Below are positions 8,302 to 17,343 of a stretch of 36,463 nt of DNA, piece by piece. Source of the DNA: a gamma proteobacterium endosymbiont of Lamellibrachia anaximandri (GTDB taxonomy: Bacteria; Pseudomonadota; Gammaproteobacteria; Chromatiales; Chromatiaceae); the NCBI GenBank assembly GCA_016756835.1, contig JAESPE010000032.1, positions 1 to 36,463 of the forward strand, in the 5' to 3' direction. How positions within the stretch are numbered: position 1 is the stretch's first letter; each line of letters opens with the position of its first letter. The notes under the pieces were generated by a model, which saw only the letters and a program-made list of their open reading frames with translations, was not told the origin of the DNA and did not search any database. The position numbers and the translations under genes are program-made.

Positions 8302-10203
8302 TTACCCTGTCACGATACGTCGCACCTGAGCGATCTTCTCACTCAGAGACGTCGAGCGAATCGTCTCAAGCAACTCACCGAGTTTGAAAGAGTGATGCTG
8401 CTCATAGGCCACACCCATCTGCGGCATATCAGCCAGTCCTGATTCACGGGCGTACTCAACAAACCCTTTGTTCCTCCAGAAGAAGGCACCAGGCATAGTG
8501 GTGGGGATCACAAGCACATAGAAGAGCGCCCGGCCTATGACCGATGCAGCCAGGGCCATTAGCATCAGCACAATGAATGTCCATGCACTGTTGCTGCCAA
8601 TCAGCGCCACACTTACGGCCAGAGCCAAGGCAACCGCCAACAGACCATTGCGCAGCCAATAAGGGTATCCATATGTGGTGGTCTGCTCATAAAAGGAGAC
8701 GGTTCCCTCGCTCTCCTGGCCCTGTAGATCTTGTGCATGGAAAAGCAGGCCGATGCCTTCCAGTGCCAGCCCTACGCTTGCCACCATGGCAAACAGCCGT
8801 CCCAGTTCCGGTGATAACTGGTTGGATGCCAGCGCAACCAGCGCCAGTAACAGAGAGCCAAGACTCAGGGCTGTGCCGGCAAATGTCGCTGCGGTATGCC
8901 AGTGATCCCAAAATGGACGGGAGGGAATTCGGTAGAGCTTATACATGAAGTAACCACCAATCCCTGCTCCCAAAAGGCCGATTACCGCAAAAACATCCTG
9001 CACGATCCAGGGAAAGAGGTTGTCAAAAAGCAGCTGGGATAGGGCAAAGAAGGTGAAGCCCGCCAGCCCGGCAAAAAAGAGCGAAACACCGGCGATCTCG
9101 CGACTGACCGGGGAGAGCCGCAGATTGTAGAATCCTCTGTAGAAACGATGCGGTTTACCCAGATGCATGTTGAGCTTGAACAGACCAACAGCTGTGAGCG
9201 CCAGCATAATCAGCAAGGCTGGCAGGAAAGCTTTGCCGTCAGTGAAGCCACTCACTGATTTCAGACCAAACCAGGAACCGATCGTCAGCATCACGAATGC
9301 TCCCATCACGGTCTGAATGCTGAGGGTGAAGGCAATGTGGGCATTCTCATGGGAGCCGAGTAGCTTGCCCAGATTCCACTCCCATTTGAATCCGTGTTTG
9401 GGATCGAGTGCTGGACGGAAACTGCCGTCAGCATCATCGCGATGATATTTCAGTGCAGTGCTATCCACCCGAACCATGTCCCGCTGGCTGGTGCGGATCT
9501 GTTGGAATCGTATGTTGGGATGGGTGATATCGGTACGTGGAAATCCTGGAATCTCAACCTTCGCCTGAGTGCGTCCATCAGGAACATTCTCGATCACACC
9601 GAAGTCCAGCGCTTTGCCCAGGCAGGCAGAGACACACGCAGGCTTGAGTCCCACTTCGAGACGGTCCACACACATGTTGCACTTGGTTACCTGGCCTTTC
9701 ACCGGGTCAAGTTGGGGTGCGTTGTAGGGACAAACCCAAGTGCAGTAACCGCAGCCAAAGCAGATATCCGGGTCCTGCAGCACGGCACCGTACTCTGAGA
9801 ACTTGGTATAGGCACGGGTCGGACAACCCTTGAGGCAAACAGGATCGTCGCAATGGTTGCAAGCCATGGAGATGTTGAGGCGCTGGTAGGCGGGATAGCT
9901 CCCTCCCTCCACAAAACCTACCGAGCGGAATGCGATGTGCGCCGGATTGTCGTTCTTCTCACTGCAAGCGGCTTCGCAAGCGTGACAGGCGATGCAGTTG
10001 TCGGCATTAAAATAGAAACCGTGCTGTTTGTAGCGATTGGGGGTTTCGCCGATGCCGTCGTCATCGTTGATATTGAGGCTCTGGCCATACAACCGGTCGC
10101 CCTCGACGGCCTTGTCGATGGGCAGACCGTAACGGTTCCGGCTCTGGCAAGTCGGGTCGTCGAGTCGGGCGTAATCGGGTTCGTTGTCGCGTACTTTAAA
10201 CAT
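8302..10203 (-). CDS. four-cluster Fe-S protein fused to DmsC-like membrane anchor
   Basis: The product is a 633-aa two-part protein. Residues 1-~220 are a DmsB/NrfC-type ferredoxin with four complete cysteine sets: C70/C73/C76/C80, C115/C118/C123/C127, C148/C151/C154/C158 and C175/C178/C190/C194. From about residue 285 comes a DmsC-like region with roughly eight membrane helices, then a cytoplasmic tail. There is no Tat or Sec signal, so the Fe-S domain should face the cytoplasm. It follows nasA in the same direction, 125 nt away across a REP palindrome. My inference is that it takes electrons from the quinol pool and passes them to the soluble nitrate reductase. Beta and gamma subunits are normally separate proteins in DMSO reductases. 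An unrelated respiratory role cannot be excluded. Confidence 0.8.
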   Translation of the reverse strand: MFKVRDNEPDYARLDDPTCQSRNRYGLPIDKAVEGDRLYGQSLNINDDDGIGETPNRYKQHGFYFNADNCIACHACEAACSEKNDNPAHIAFRSVGFVEGGSYPAYQRLNISMACNHCDDPVCLKGCPTRAYTKFSEYGAVLQDPDICFGCGYCTWVCPYNAPQLDPVKGQVTKCNMCVDRLEVGLKPACVSACLGKALDFGVIENVPDGRTQAKVEIPGFPRTDITHPNIRFQQIRTSQRDMVRVDSTALKYHRDDADGSFRPALDPKHGFKWEWNLGKLLGSHENAHIAFTLSIQTVMGAFVMLTIGSWFGLKSVSGFTDGKAFLPALLIMLALTAVGLFKLNMHLGKPHRFYRGFYNLRLSPVSREIAGVSLFFAGLAGFTFFALSQLLFDNLFPWIVQDVFAVIGLLGAGIGGYFMYKLYRIPSRPFWDHWHTAATFAGTALSLGSLLLALVALASNQLSPELGRLFAMVASVGLALEGIGLLFHAQDLQGQESEGTVSFYEQTTTYGYPYWLRNGLLAVALALAVSVALIGSNSAWTFIVLMLMALAASVIGRALFYVLVIPTTMPGAFFWRNKGFVEYARESGLADMPQMGVAYEQHHSFKLGELLETIRSTSLSEKIAQVRRIVTG

Positions 10204-10220
10204 CGTAATTTCTCATTTGT

Positions 10221-10252
10221 ACAACCCGGGGTTCGTTTAACCCGAGGTTGTA
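10221..10252. repeat. short inverted repeat beside REP element
   Basis: ACAACCCGGG (10221-10230) pairs with CCCGAGGTTGT (10241-10251) with one bulged base. It directly abuts the larger palindrome and lies just upstream of the Fe-S/anchor gene start, so it could shape the same intercistronic RNA fold. Confidence 0.5.
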
Positions 10253-10315
10253 GGAGCGGCGCCCTCGCCGCGAAACCAACCACCGCCGAATCGCGGCGAG
10301 GGCGCCGCTCCTACA
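10249..10315. repeat. REP palindrome, perfect 25-bp arms
   Basis: Arm 10249-10273 (beginning TGTAGGAGCGGCG) is an exact reverse complement of arm 10291-10315 (ending CGCCGCTCCTACA), with a 17-nt spacer. The sequence resembles the TGTAGGAGCGGC-type REP elements common in gammaproteobacteria. It sits between nasA and the Fe-S/anchor gene, inside what should be one transcript. Confidence 0.9.
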
Positions 10316-10328
10316 GTTGCGTATAGAT

Positions 10329-12533
10329 TCAAAATTTTCTCATTTCCATGCTCAACCTGGCCGCCGCCTGCTGGTCGGCTATCCGCTCAATGCGTATGGC
10401 AGATTGTTTATAGGCTGGTTGGCGTGAATGGGGGTCGAGCAAACCAAGTGTTAGCCGGTTCGCACAGTCATGAAAATGAAACGGCAGGAATACCATGTTC
10501 TTCGCCACCCGCTGGGTAGGCTGGGCCATCACCACCGCGTCGGAACGGCGCGATACCAAACGGACATACTCGCCCCGCTGGATACACATTTCAGCACACA
10601 GATCCGGGCTGATCTCGATAAACGGGATTGGACTATATTTGTTGTTGTTGCCGATCTTGCCGGTCTTGGTGCGACCATGCCAATGCTCGATCAGACGCCC
10701 GGTATTGAGCCAGATGGGAAACTTCTCATCCGGTACCTCGTTGTTGTCGATAAAGGGCAGCGGGATCAGCTTGGCCTTGCCGTCGGCATAACGGAATGTC
10801 GCATCTTCGGTATACAGGCGCTTGCCACCTTTGGGCGGTGCCTCACCCATCTCCACCTGTTCCTGGGTGTAGGGCCACTGGATACCACGGTTTTTTTCGA
10901 TCAGCTCGTGATTCATGCCGGAGATGTCTGACAAACGACCTTTGGACAGCTTACCCATCTCCAGAAAAACGTCGGGGGCACGTTCCGAAAAATCGACCTT
11001 ACCGTCGCGATTAAAACGTTCGGCCATGCGGTTGAAGATCCACAGATCGGGCTTTGCCTGGCCCGGAGGGCGGCTGATGGGGTTGATCAGATTGATCCGC
11101 CGCTCTGTATTCGTCATCACGCCCTCCTTCTCCGCCCAAGTACCAGCGGGCAGGTAGGCGTGAGCATACTGGGTGCTCTCTGAATCTTCATAGCAGTCCT
11201 GCACCACGCAGAACTCCAGCTTCTCCATCGCCTTGCGAACACGTGAGGTGTTGGGTAGAGAAGACATGGGATTGGTGGCAATCAACCACAATCCCTTGAT
11301 CTGTCCCGACTCTATGGCGTGATAGATATCGGTCTGGAACATACCGCGCTTCTTGGGGAAAAATTCGGGATCGACGTTCCAGGCCCTGGCGATCTCTTCC
11401 CTGTCTTCCGGGTTCTCCAGGTAACGATAATTGGGCAGACCGGAGCAGGAGGACCACTCGCGTGTACCCATGGCGTTGCACTGCCCGGTAATCGAAAGAC
11501 TGGTGCCGCCTGGCTTGCCGATGTTGCCGGTGAGCAGCGCCAGATTGTTGATGCCCACCACGCCGTCAGAGCCGTGTGTGGACTGGTTGATGCCCATGGT
11601 CCAGATCTGCATTGCAGCGCCTGCATTTGCAAAAAGACGCGCCACATGGCGGATGGTATCTTCGTCGATGCCACAGATCCTGGAGGCGGTTACTGGGTCA
11701 TGGCTTGCCACTTCTGCCCGAAGTGCTTCGATGCCGTTGGTATTGGCCTCGATGTAAGCCGCATCTTCAAGACCCTCGTCGAGGATTACGTGCATAAAGG
11801 CGTTCTGCAGAACAACATCGGTACCTGGGGTAATCGGCAGATGCATATGCGCATTCTGTGCCAGCATGGTGACGCGGGGGTCAACCACGATGAGCGGAAA
11901 ACCACGTTTCTCCTGCGCCTCTTTCATGCGCCAGTAGATAATCGGGTGCTGCTCCGGCAAATTGGATCCCCAGGCGATCAGGCAATCCGTGTGTTCAAAA
12001 TCCTCGTAACACCCGGGGGGGCCATCGGAGCCAAAGGAGCGTTTATATCCAGAGACCGCCGAAGCCATGCAGAGGGTTGTGTTGCCGTCGTAGTTGTTGG
12101 TGCCGATCAACCCACGGGTCAGCTTGCCGAGAGTGTAAAACTCCTCAGTAAGCATCTGCCCGGTGGAGATGATGGCGAAAGCATCGCGTCCATATTTCTC
12201 CTGGATACGTTTAATCTCATCGTGCGTCTTGTCTAGGGCTGTATCCCAGTCGGTGGGCTGCCAGGACTGATGCCAATGCTCACGAATCTTTGGCTCCAGG
12301 CCACGACCGACGGAGTCGAACAGTTCGTGTTCGAAGATGCCCTTCAGGCAGAGCTTGCCGCGATTGACATCAGCCTCGGCCACACCACGGGACGCCACCG
12401 GTTTGCCCTGAGTATTCAGCCCCACCTCGATGGAACAGCCGGTGGAGCAGTAGCCGCAAGCGGCATACTTCCATTCGACCACGCTTTTGTCGGCGATCTT
12501 TATGGGGTTCTTTTTTGAACGTCCAAATAACAT
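10329..12533 (-). CDS. nasA: assimilatory nitrate reductase catalytic subunit (Mo-bisMGD)
   Basis: This enzyme reduces nitrate to nitrite in the cytoplasm using molybdenum bis-MGD. The 734-aa protein opens with a 4Fe-4S site, C26-x2-C29-x3-C33 and C62 (ACGYCSTGC...LCLKG), followed by molybdopterin oxidoreductase and dinucleotide-binding domains (for example CNAMGTREWSSCSGLPNYR). There is no twin-arginine signal, so it is not periplasmic. Its length matches the short NarB/NasA forms and lacks the C-terminal 2Fe-2S extension of the Klebsiella-type enzyme, so it needs a separate electron donor. It lies 39 nt after nirD and before the Fe-S/anchor fusion, the likely donor. A formate dehydrogenase role is less likely given the nirBD context. 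Confidence 0.88.
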   Translation of the reverse strand: MLFGRSKKNPIKIADKSVVEWKYAACGYCSTGCSIEVGLNTQGKPVASRGVAEADVNRGKLCLKGIFEHELFDSVGRGLEPKIREHWHQSWQPTDWDTALDKTHDEIKRIQEKYGRDAFAIISTGQMLTEEFYTLGKLTRGLIGTNNYDGNTTLCMASAVSGYKRSFGSDGPPGCYEDFEHTDCLIAWGSNLPEQHPIIYWRMKEAQEKRGFPLIVVDPRVTMLAQNAHMHLPITPGTDVVLQNAFMHVILDEGLEDAAYIEANTNGIEALRAEVASHDPVTASRICGIDEDTIRHVARLFANAGAAMQIWTMGINQSTHGSDGVVGINNLALLTGNIGKPGGTSLSITGQCNAMGTREWSSCSGLPNYRYLENPEDREEIARAWNVDPEFFPKKRGMFQTDIYHAIESGQIKGLWLIATNPMSSLPNTSRVRKAMEKLEFCVVQDCYEDSESTQYAHAYLPAGTWAEKEGVMTNTERRINLINPISRPPGQAKPDLWIFNRMAERFNRDGKVDFSERAPDVFLEMGKLSKGRLSDISGMNHELIEKNRGIQWPYTQEQVEMGEAPPKGGKRLYTEDATFRYADGKAKLIPLPFIDNNEVPDEKFPIWLNTGRLIEHWHGRTKTGKIGNNNKYSPIPFIEISPDLCAEMCIQRGEYVRLVSRRSDAVVMAQPTQRVAKNMVFLPFHFHDCANRLTLGLLDPHSRQPAYKQSAIRIERIADQQAAARLSMEMRKF

Positions 12534-12572
12534 GGAGCATCTCTCAGTCGATTGATAATCTTTGTGGGGGGG

Positions 12573-12902
12573 CTAAGCCACCGCTTCGGCCGGTTTCAGT
12601 TGCAGGTAGACCCGGCCCTTCTCAACCCGCGCCGGAAAAACATTGGCACAGCCCTCATCCGGCCCCAGCGCCTCACCACTGTTCAGATCAATCTTCCAGT
12701 TGTGCAGTGGGCAGGTGACGGAGGTGCCGTGCATGATGCCCTGTGACAAGGGTCCGTTCTTGTGCGGGCAAGCATCGCGGATGGCGTAGACCTGATCGTC
12801 GGAACCCCGGAATACTGCGATATCCATCTCCTGGGTCTTGATCACACGGGAGCCGAGAACCGGAATCTGCGTCAGTTCTACCACTTCAATCCATTCACTC
12901 AT
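12573..12902 (-). CDS. nirD: nitrite reductase small subunit NirD, with Rieske ligands
   Basis: NirD is the small partner of the NADH-dependent assimilatory nitrite reductase NirBD. I choose ATG 12902 (109 aa, MSEWIEVVEL) because AGGAG lies 7 nt upstream. The ATG at 12917, which overlaps the nirB stop as ATGA, would add MRSKR and lacks a Shine-Dalgarno. The protein has a Rieske-type fold with a full ligand set, C45-x-H47 and C64-x2-H67 (ACPHKNG and CPLHNW). E. coli NirD, as I recall it, lacks these residues. This version may therefore bind a 2Fe-2S cluster and act in electron transfer rather than only as a structural subunit. Confidence 0.92.
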   Translation of the reverse strand: MSEWIEVVELTQIPVLGSRVIKTQEMDIAVFRGSDDQVYAIRDACPHKNGPLSQGIMHGTSVTCPLHNWKIDLNSGEALGPDEGCANVFPARVEKGRVYLQLKPAEAVA

Positions 12903-12913
12903 TCTCTTACTCC

Positions 12914-15352
12914 TCATACTGCCAATTCGATTGGGGTGAATTCATTCGTATGCGCACCATCGGCCCGCGCTTTCCAAGGATCGATCTGGGCATACTGCTG
13001 ACCTATTTTGAAGCGCTCATTAAGTGCCTTTCGCCCGGCCTCATCATCGAGGATGCACTGCTTGATGTGATTCAGTCCCACACGCTCGACCCAAGGGGCG
13101 GTACGCTCCAGATAGTGGGCCTCTTCACGATAGAGTTGGGTAAAGGCACCGCAATATTCCAGCACCTCTTCTTCAGTCTCTACTCTGCAGAGCAGGTCGG
13201 TAACACGCACCTTGATACCCCCGTTACCGCCGATATGTAACTCATATCCCGAGTCGACACAGACCACGCCGAAGTCCTTGATGGTCGCCTCGGCGCAGTT
13301 ACGCGGACAGCCGGAGACCGCCAGCTTGAACTTGTGCGGCATCCATGAGCCCCAGGTGAGTTCCTCAAGTTTCACGCCCAGACCGGTTGAGTTCTGAGTG
13401 CCGAAGCGACACCAGGTCTTGCCGGCACAGGTCTTCACTGTGCGCATCGCTTTGCCATAGGCATGGCCGGAGACAAAACCGGCATCAGAGAGATCCTTCC
13501 ACATCGGTGGCAGATCCTCTTTTTTCACACCGAAAAGGTCGATACGCTGACCGCCGGTGACCTTCATCTCGGGCACATCGAACTTGTCGCAGACATCGGC
13601 GATGGCACGCAGATCCTTGGGAGTGCAGAGGCCGCCAAACATACGCGGAACTACAGAATAGGTACCATCCTTCTGGATATTGCCGTGGGCACGCTCGTTG
13701 ATGAAACGTGACTGGGCATCATCCTGGTACTCCTCCGGCCAACGTGCCAGCAGGTAGTAATTCAGAGCCGGGCGGCAGCTGGCGCAGCCATCCGGGGTCT
13801 TCCAGTTAAGGTAATCGAATAACTGCCGCATCGACTTGAGCGCTTCTTTTTGTATCGCCTCGATCACCTCATCGTGGCTGTGCTCGGTGCAACTGCACAT
13901 AGGTTTCTTGCTTGGCGCGGCAGAGTAACCTTCACCTACAGTGCTGGCCAGGATCGACTCCACCAGACCGGTACAGGAGCCGCAGGAGGCGGATGCCTTA
14001 GTGTGGATTCGCACATCTTCGAGTGTAAAAAGCCCCTTGGTGGTTATGGCATTGACGATGTCGCCTTTGCAGACGCCGTTACAGCCGCAGATCTCGGCAT
14101 CGTCTGAAAGATTGGCAATCCTTGCCTCGTCACCATGACCGGCATCACCAAGATCATGCTGACCAAAAAAAATCGTACTGCGAAAACCTGAGATGTCGGT
14201 GCCTTCACGCAGTAGTTGGAAATACCAGGTGCCGTCCATGGTGTCGCCATACATCACCGCGCCTTTAATTTGGTTATCACGGATCACCAGCTTTTTATAG
14301 ACACCCTGTGCCGGATCCTGCATCACCAGGATCTCATCGCCCTCCTCCTCGGTGAACTCGCCAGCGGAGAAGAGATCGATACCGGTCACCTTAAGCTTGG
14401 TTGATGTGACTGAGCCTTCATAACGTCCATAACCGAGATGGGCCAGATGGTTGGCGCAAACCTTGGCCTGCTCAAATAGCGGCGCCACCAGACCATAACA
14501 TTGGTCCCGGTGCTGTACGCACTCGCCGACAGAGTAGATCTTCGGATCAAAGGTCTGCATAGTGTCGTTGACCACTATGCCTCGCTCACAGTAGATGCCC
14601 GCCTTCTGGGCCAACTCGATGTTGGGTCGGACACCCACAGCCATTACCACCAGGTCGGCTTCGACCTCGGAACCGTCAGCGAATTTCACACCAGTGACGC
14701 GTTCGTCTCCCAGGATCGCGGCAGTCTGTGCCTCCATTAGAAACTGCATGCCCTTCTGCTCAAGGGATTCCTTCAGCAGACCGGCCGCCGACTTATCGAG
14801 CTGGCGCTCCATGAGAATGTCCATCAGATGCACCACAGTGACATCCATGCCATTCTTCATCAGACCGTTGGCCGCCTCCAGACCGAGTAGACCACCGCCG
14901 ATCACCACCGCTTTCTTATAGTTGGAAGCTGCCTCCAGCATAGCGTCAACATCCTTGATATCGCGAAAACCGATAACGCCATCCAGATCAGCACCAGGTA
15001 CTGGGATAATGAAGGGGTTAGAACCCGTGGCAATCAACAAACGGTCATAGGCCACCGACTTGCCTGAAATGCTCTTGACCTGACATGCGATCCTGTCGAT
15101 CTTCACCACCGGATCGCCAGTGTGCAGGGTGATGTCGTTCTCCGCGTACCACTCACGGCTATTGAGAATGATATCGTCTATGGTCTTCTCCCCGGCCAAT
15201 ACCGGCGAGAGCATGATCCGGTTGTAGTTGGGGTGAGGCTCGTCGCCAAATACAGTGATCTCGTACTTGTCCACCTCTTCGAGCTTGAAAAGCTCCTCCA
15301 GCGTACGGATGCCGGCCATGCCGTTGCCAATTAATACCAATTTCTCTTTCAT
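12914..15352 (-). CDS. nirB: NAD(P)H-dependent nitrite reductase large subunit NirB
   Basis: NirB carries out the six-electron reduction of nitrite to ammonium in the cytoplasm. The 812-aa chain has an N-terminal FAD/NAD(P)H domain (LIGNGMAG near residue 7; VVIGGGLLGLEAA near 148). Next is a BFD-type 2Fe-2S domain (CGCNGVC ... CGSC, about 415-455), then the siroheme/4Fe-4S region. The cluster and siroheme ligands are C642, C648, C682 and C686 (CAGKTWC and SGCPRNC). Full length and all ligands suggest an active enzyme. It is the first gene of the minus-strand nitrate operon, about 48 nt after a predicted sigma-54 start site, with an AGAGGG Shine-Dalgarno. Confidence 0.95.
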   Translation of the reverse strand: MKEKLVLIGNGMAGIRTLEELFKLEEVDKYEITVFGDEPHPNYNRIMLSPVLAGEKTIDDIILNSREWYAENDITLHTGDPVVKIDRIACQVKSISGKSVAYDRLLIATGSNPFIIPVPGADLDGVIGFRDIKDVDAMLEAASNYKKAVVIGGGLLGLEAANGLMKNGMDVTVVHLMDILMERQLDKSAAGLLKESLEQKGMQFLMEAQTAAILGDERVTGVKFADGSEVEADLVVMAVGVRPNIELAQKAGIYCERGIVVNDTMQTFDPKIYSVGECVQHRDQCYGLVAPLFEQAKVCANHLAHLGYGRYEGSVTSTKLKVTGIDLFSAGEFTEEEGDEILVMQDPAQGVYKKLVIRDNQIKGAVMYGDTMDGTWYFQLLREGTDISGFRSTIFFGQHDLGDAGHGDEARIANLSDDAEICGCNGVCKGDIVNAITTKGLFTLEDVRIHTKASASCGSCTGLVESILASTVGEGYSAAPSKKPMCSCTEHSHDEVIEAIQKEALKSMRQLFDYLNWKTPDGCASCRPALNYYLLARWPEEYQDDAQSRFINERAHGNIQKDGTYSVVPRMFGGLCTPKDLRAIADVCDKFDVPEMKVTGGQRIDLFGVKKEDLPPMWKDLSDAGFVSGHAYGKAMRTVKTCAGKTWCRFGTQNSTGLGVKLEELTWGSWMPHKFKLAVSGCPRNCAEATIKDFGVVCVDSGYELHIGGNGGIKVRVTDLLCRVETEEEVLEYCGAFTQLYREEAHYLERTAPWVERVGLNHIKQCILDDEAGRKALNERFKIGQQYAQIDPWKARADGAHTNEFTPIELAV

Positions 15353-15410
15353 GGTTGCCCTCTACATCTGATCCTGAAGCGGAGTCTTACCGCTCTGTTT
15401 CAGGTTGTAA

Positions 15411-15426
15411 TGCAAAGGCTATGCCA
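15411..15426 (-). promoter_or_regulatory. sigma-54 -24/-12 promoter for nirB
   Basis: Read on the minus strand: TGGCAT, five bases, TTGCA. GG (15425-15424) and GC (15413-15412) are exactly 10 nt apart, the invariant sigma-54 spacing. The expected start is near 15400, about 48 nt before the nirB ATG. Confidence 0.75.
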
Positions 15427-15512
15427 GAAGCATAAATACCAGTCTATCCAATTGTTTATGAGTAGTTTTTATTGCAGTGAGCTTGCTGAATGGAAGTTAT
15501 AACACGCTGCCA

Positions 15513-15529
15513 TGATCCATTTTGGTGCG
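15513..15529. promoter_or_regulatory. NtrC-like binding dyad
   Basis: TGATCCA-TTT-TGGTGCG resembles the NtrC consensus TGCACCA-N3-TGGTGCA at 11 of 14 arm positions. It lies about 100 nt upstream of the nirB -24/-12 element, a normal enhancer distance. Confidence 0.45.
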
Positions 15530-15777
15530 TCCGCGTTTTCTCTCGCCCCTCAATAAACCCTACTCGATATATGGGTCGTGTCTCCTGCCCATCCGTCTCT
15601 CTTATAGTGCTTTGAGAACCGGTTGGATCACTTAAACCGCGCGCCCAAAACTGATAATTGTGCACTGCTCCAAAATCGAACGAAGCTGGCCTGCTGCGCA
15701 CCGGCTTCGGGCCTTTTCATAACGCTTGAATAGGTTGATAGACGAAATTCATTCGAAAAAACAAGATGATACAAGTT

Positions 15778-15793
15778 TGGCACGAATATCGCT
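15778..15793 (+). promoter_or_regulatory. sigma-54 -24/-12 promoter for nitrate transporter
   Basis: TGGCAC, GAATA, TCGCT: the -24 hexamer is perfect and GG (15779-15780) to GC (15791-15792) are separated by 10 nt. The -12 box has one mismatch (TCGC for TTGC). The expected start is near 15804, 30 nt before the ATG. Confidence 0.7.
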
Positions 15794-15833
15794 TATGGCT
15801 TGTAAATATTTCATTTTCCACAAGGAGTAGCGC

Positions 15834-17300
15834 ATGTCGGAAAACAAACTCAATCTTCTATCCTTCACCGGAAAGATAAAAACACTTCACCTCACCTGGT
15901 TCGCCTTTTTCCTGACCTTCATGGTCTGGTTCAACCATGCGCCATTGATGGCTTCAATCCAGGAGGCATTCAATCTGAGCAATCAGGAGGTGAAAGCACT
16001 GCTGATCATCAATGTGGCCTTGACCATTCCAGCGCGTATCGTCATCGGTATGTTGGTGGATCGATTTGGGCCGCGGATCACCTTTTCCACCCTGCTGTTC
16101 CTATCCAGCTTCATCTGTTTTTTCTTCGCCGTTGCCGACTCCTATACCTCACTGCTGGCCAGCCGTTTCGCCCTGGGCTTCGTCGGCGCAGGCTTTGTCA
16201 TCGGCATCCGCATGATCGGTGAGTGGTTCCCCGCCAAGCAGGTGGGTGTCGCAGAAGGCATCTACGGCGGCTGGGGCAACTTCGGCTCCGCCGCTGCTGC
16301 AATGAGCCTGCCCACTGTTGCGCTGATATTCGGCGGAGATGATGGCTGGCGCTATGCTGTCGCTTCCACCGGCGTAATCACCCTGGTCTACTCTTTCATC
16401 TACTACAAGCTGGCACGCAACACGCCGAAGGGTTCCACCTACTTCAAACCGAAGAAAACAGGCGCCATGGAAGTGACCAGCAAGGGCGACTTCTTCTTCT
16501 ACCTGGTGATGAACATCCCCATGTATGCAGCGCTGGCCGTTCTAACCTGGAAACTGGGTCCTGAAAATCTGAAGATCCTGGGTGCCACTGCTGCCAACGC
16601 CATCTATATCGGCCTTGCCGTGCTCTATGCCTATCAGACCTCACAGGTATGGCGCATCAATAAACATGTTTTCAAGGAAGAGGTACCGGAGATCCATCGC
16701 TATAAGTTCAAGCAGGTGGCGATCCTTGATCTCGCCTACTTTGTGACCTTTGGTTCCGAGCTGGCCGTGGTTTCAATGCTGCCGCTCTTCTTCAAAGACA
16801 CCTTTGACCTGAGCATCGTGCAGGCGGGTCTGTTGGCATCGGGTTTTGCCTTCATGAATCTGGTGGCCCGTCCCAGCGGCGGCCTCTTCAGCGACAGGTT
16901 CGGTCGCCGCAAGATGCTCAGCCTGCTTATCACCGGCCTGACCGTTGGTTACTTTATCCTGGCCCAGATCACCTCTGGCTGGCCCCTGGCACTGGCAGTG
17001 ATCGCCACCATGGCCTGCTCCTTCTTTGTGCAGGCGGGTGAAGGCGCAGTATTTGCCATGGTGCCTCTGGTCAAGCGACGCATGACCGGTCAGGTGGCCG
17101 GTATGGCCGGCGCTTACGGCAACGTGGGTGCGGTTACTTTTCTTACCGTCTTCTCCTTCGTATCACCTCAGATATTTTTCCTGGTGATTGCTGGGGCGGC
17201 GATTGTCTGTCTGGTCGCTGTTCAGTTTCTGGATGAGCCCGAGGGTCATACTGCCGAGGTTATGGAGGATGGTAGTGTGCAGATGATCGAGGTGAGTTGA
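15834..17300 (+). CDS. NarK/NasA-type nitrate transporter (MFS)
   Basis: This 488-aa inner-membrane protein of the nitrate/nitrite porter branch of the major facilitator superfamily should import nitrate. About 12 membrane helices are visible. Family marks are Arg68 in helix 2 (TIPARIVIG), the loop motif DRFGPR at 76-81, and two glycine-rich nitrate signature segments, GGWGNFG (145-151) and AGAYGNVG (to 432). The second half repeats an Arg in VARPSGG and DRFGRR. A strong AAGGAG sits 6 nt before ATG 15834. A sigma-54 promoter and the neighbouring nirBD-nasA genes point to assimilatory uptake rather than respiration. P. aeruginosa has a transporter next to a kinase and nirBD in a similar set, as I remember it. 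Confidence 0.92.
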   Translation: MSENKLNLLSFTGKIKTLHLTWFAFFLTFMVWFNHAPLMASIQEAFNLSNQEVKALLIINVALTIPARIVIGMLVDRFGPRITFSTLLFLSSFICFFFAVADSYTSLLASRFALGFVGAGFVIGIRMIGEWFPAKQVGVAEGIYGGWGNFGSAAAAMSLPTVALIFGGDDGWRYAVASTGVITLVYSFIYYKLARNTPKGSTYFKPKKTGAMEVTSKGDFFFYLVMNIPMYAALAVLTWKLGPENLKILGATAANAIYIGLAVLYAYQTSQVWRINKHVFKEEVPEIHRYKFKQVAILDLAYFVTFGSELAVVSMLPLFFKDTFDLSIVQAGLLASGFAFMNLVARPSGGLFSDRFGRRKMLSLLITGLTVGYFILAQITSGWPLALAVIATMACSFFVQAGEGAVFAMVPLVKRRMTGQVAGMAGAYGNVGAVTFLTVFSFVSPQIFFLVIAGAAIVCLVAVQFLDEPEGHTAEVMEDGSVQMIEVS

Positions 17301-17343
17301 GCAATCAAAATAGTAACCAGTGTCCATCCTGAAACTGATTACA

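Larger units (their letters stand above)
15353..15833. promoter_or_regulatory. divergent control region for nirB and the nitrate transporter
   Basis: This 481-bp gene-free stretch separates nirB (minus) from the transporter (plus). It holds a -24/-12 element near each end and at least one NtrC-like dyad between them, listed separately. The arrangement suits joint nitrogen-limitation control of both arms. I see no convincing small gene in it. Confidence 0.7.

Noticed and set aside
11319-12236. Long plus-strand open frame (305 codons)
   Set aside because: Lies fully antisense to nasA, whose Fe-S and Mo-domain motifs are clear; the translated sequence has no recognisable features.
8302-12533. 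Respiratory nitrate reductase (NarGHI or Nap) or DMSO reductase
   Set aside because: The catalytic subunit is short, has no Tat signal and sits with nirBD; no narH/narI/narJ or nap genes are present.
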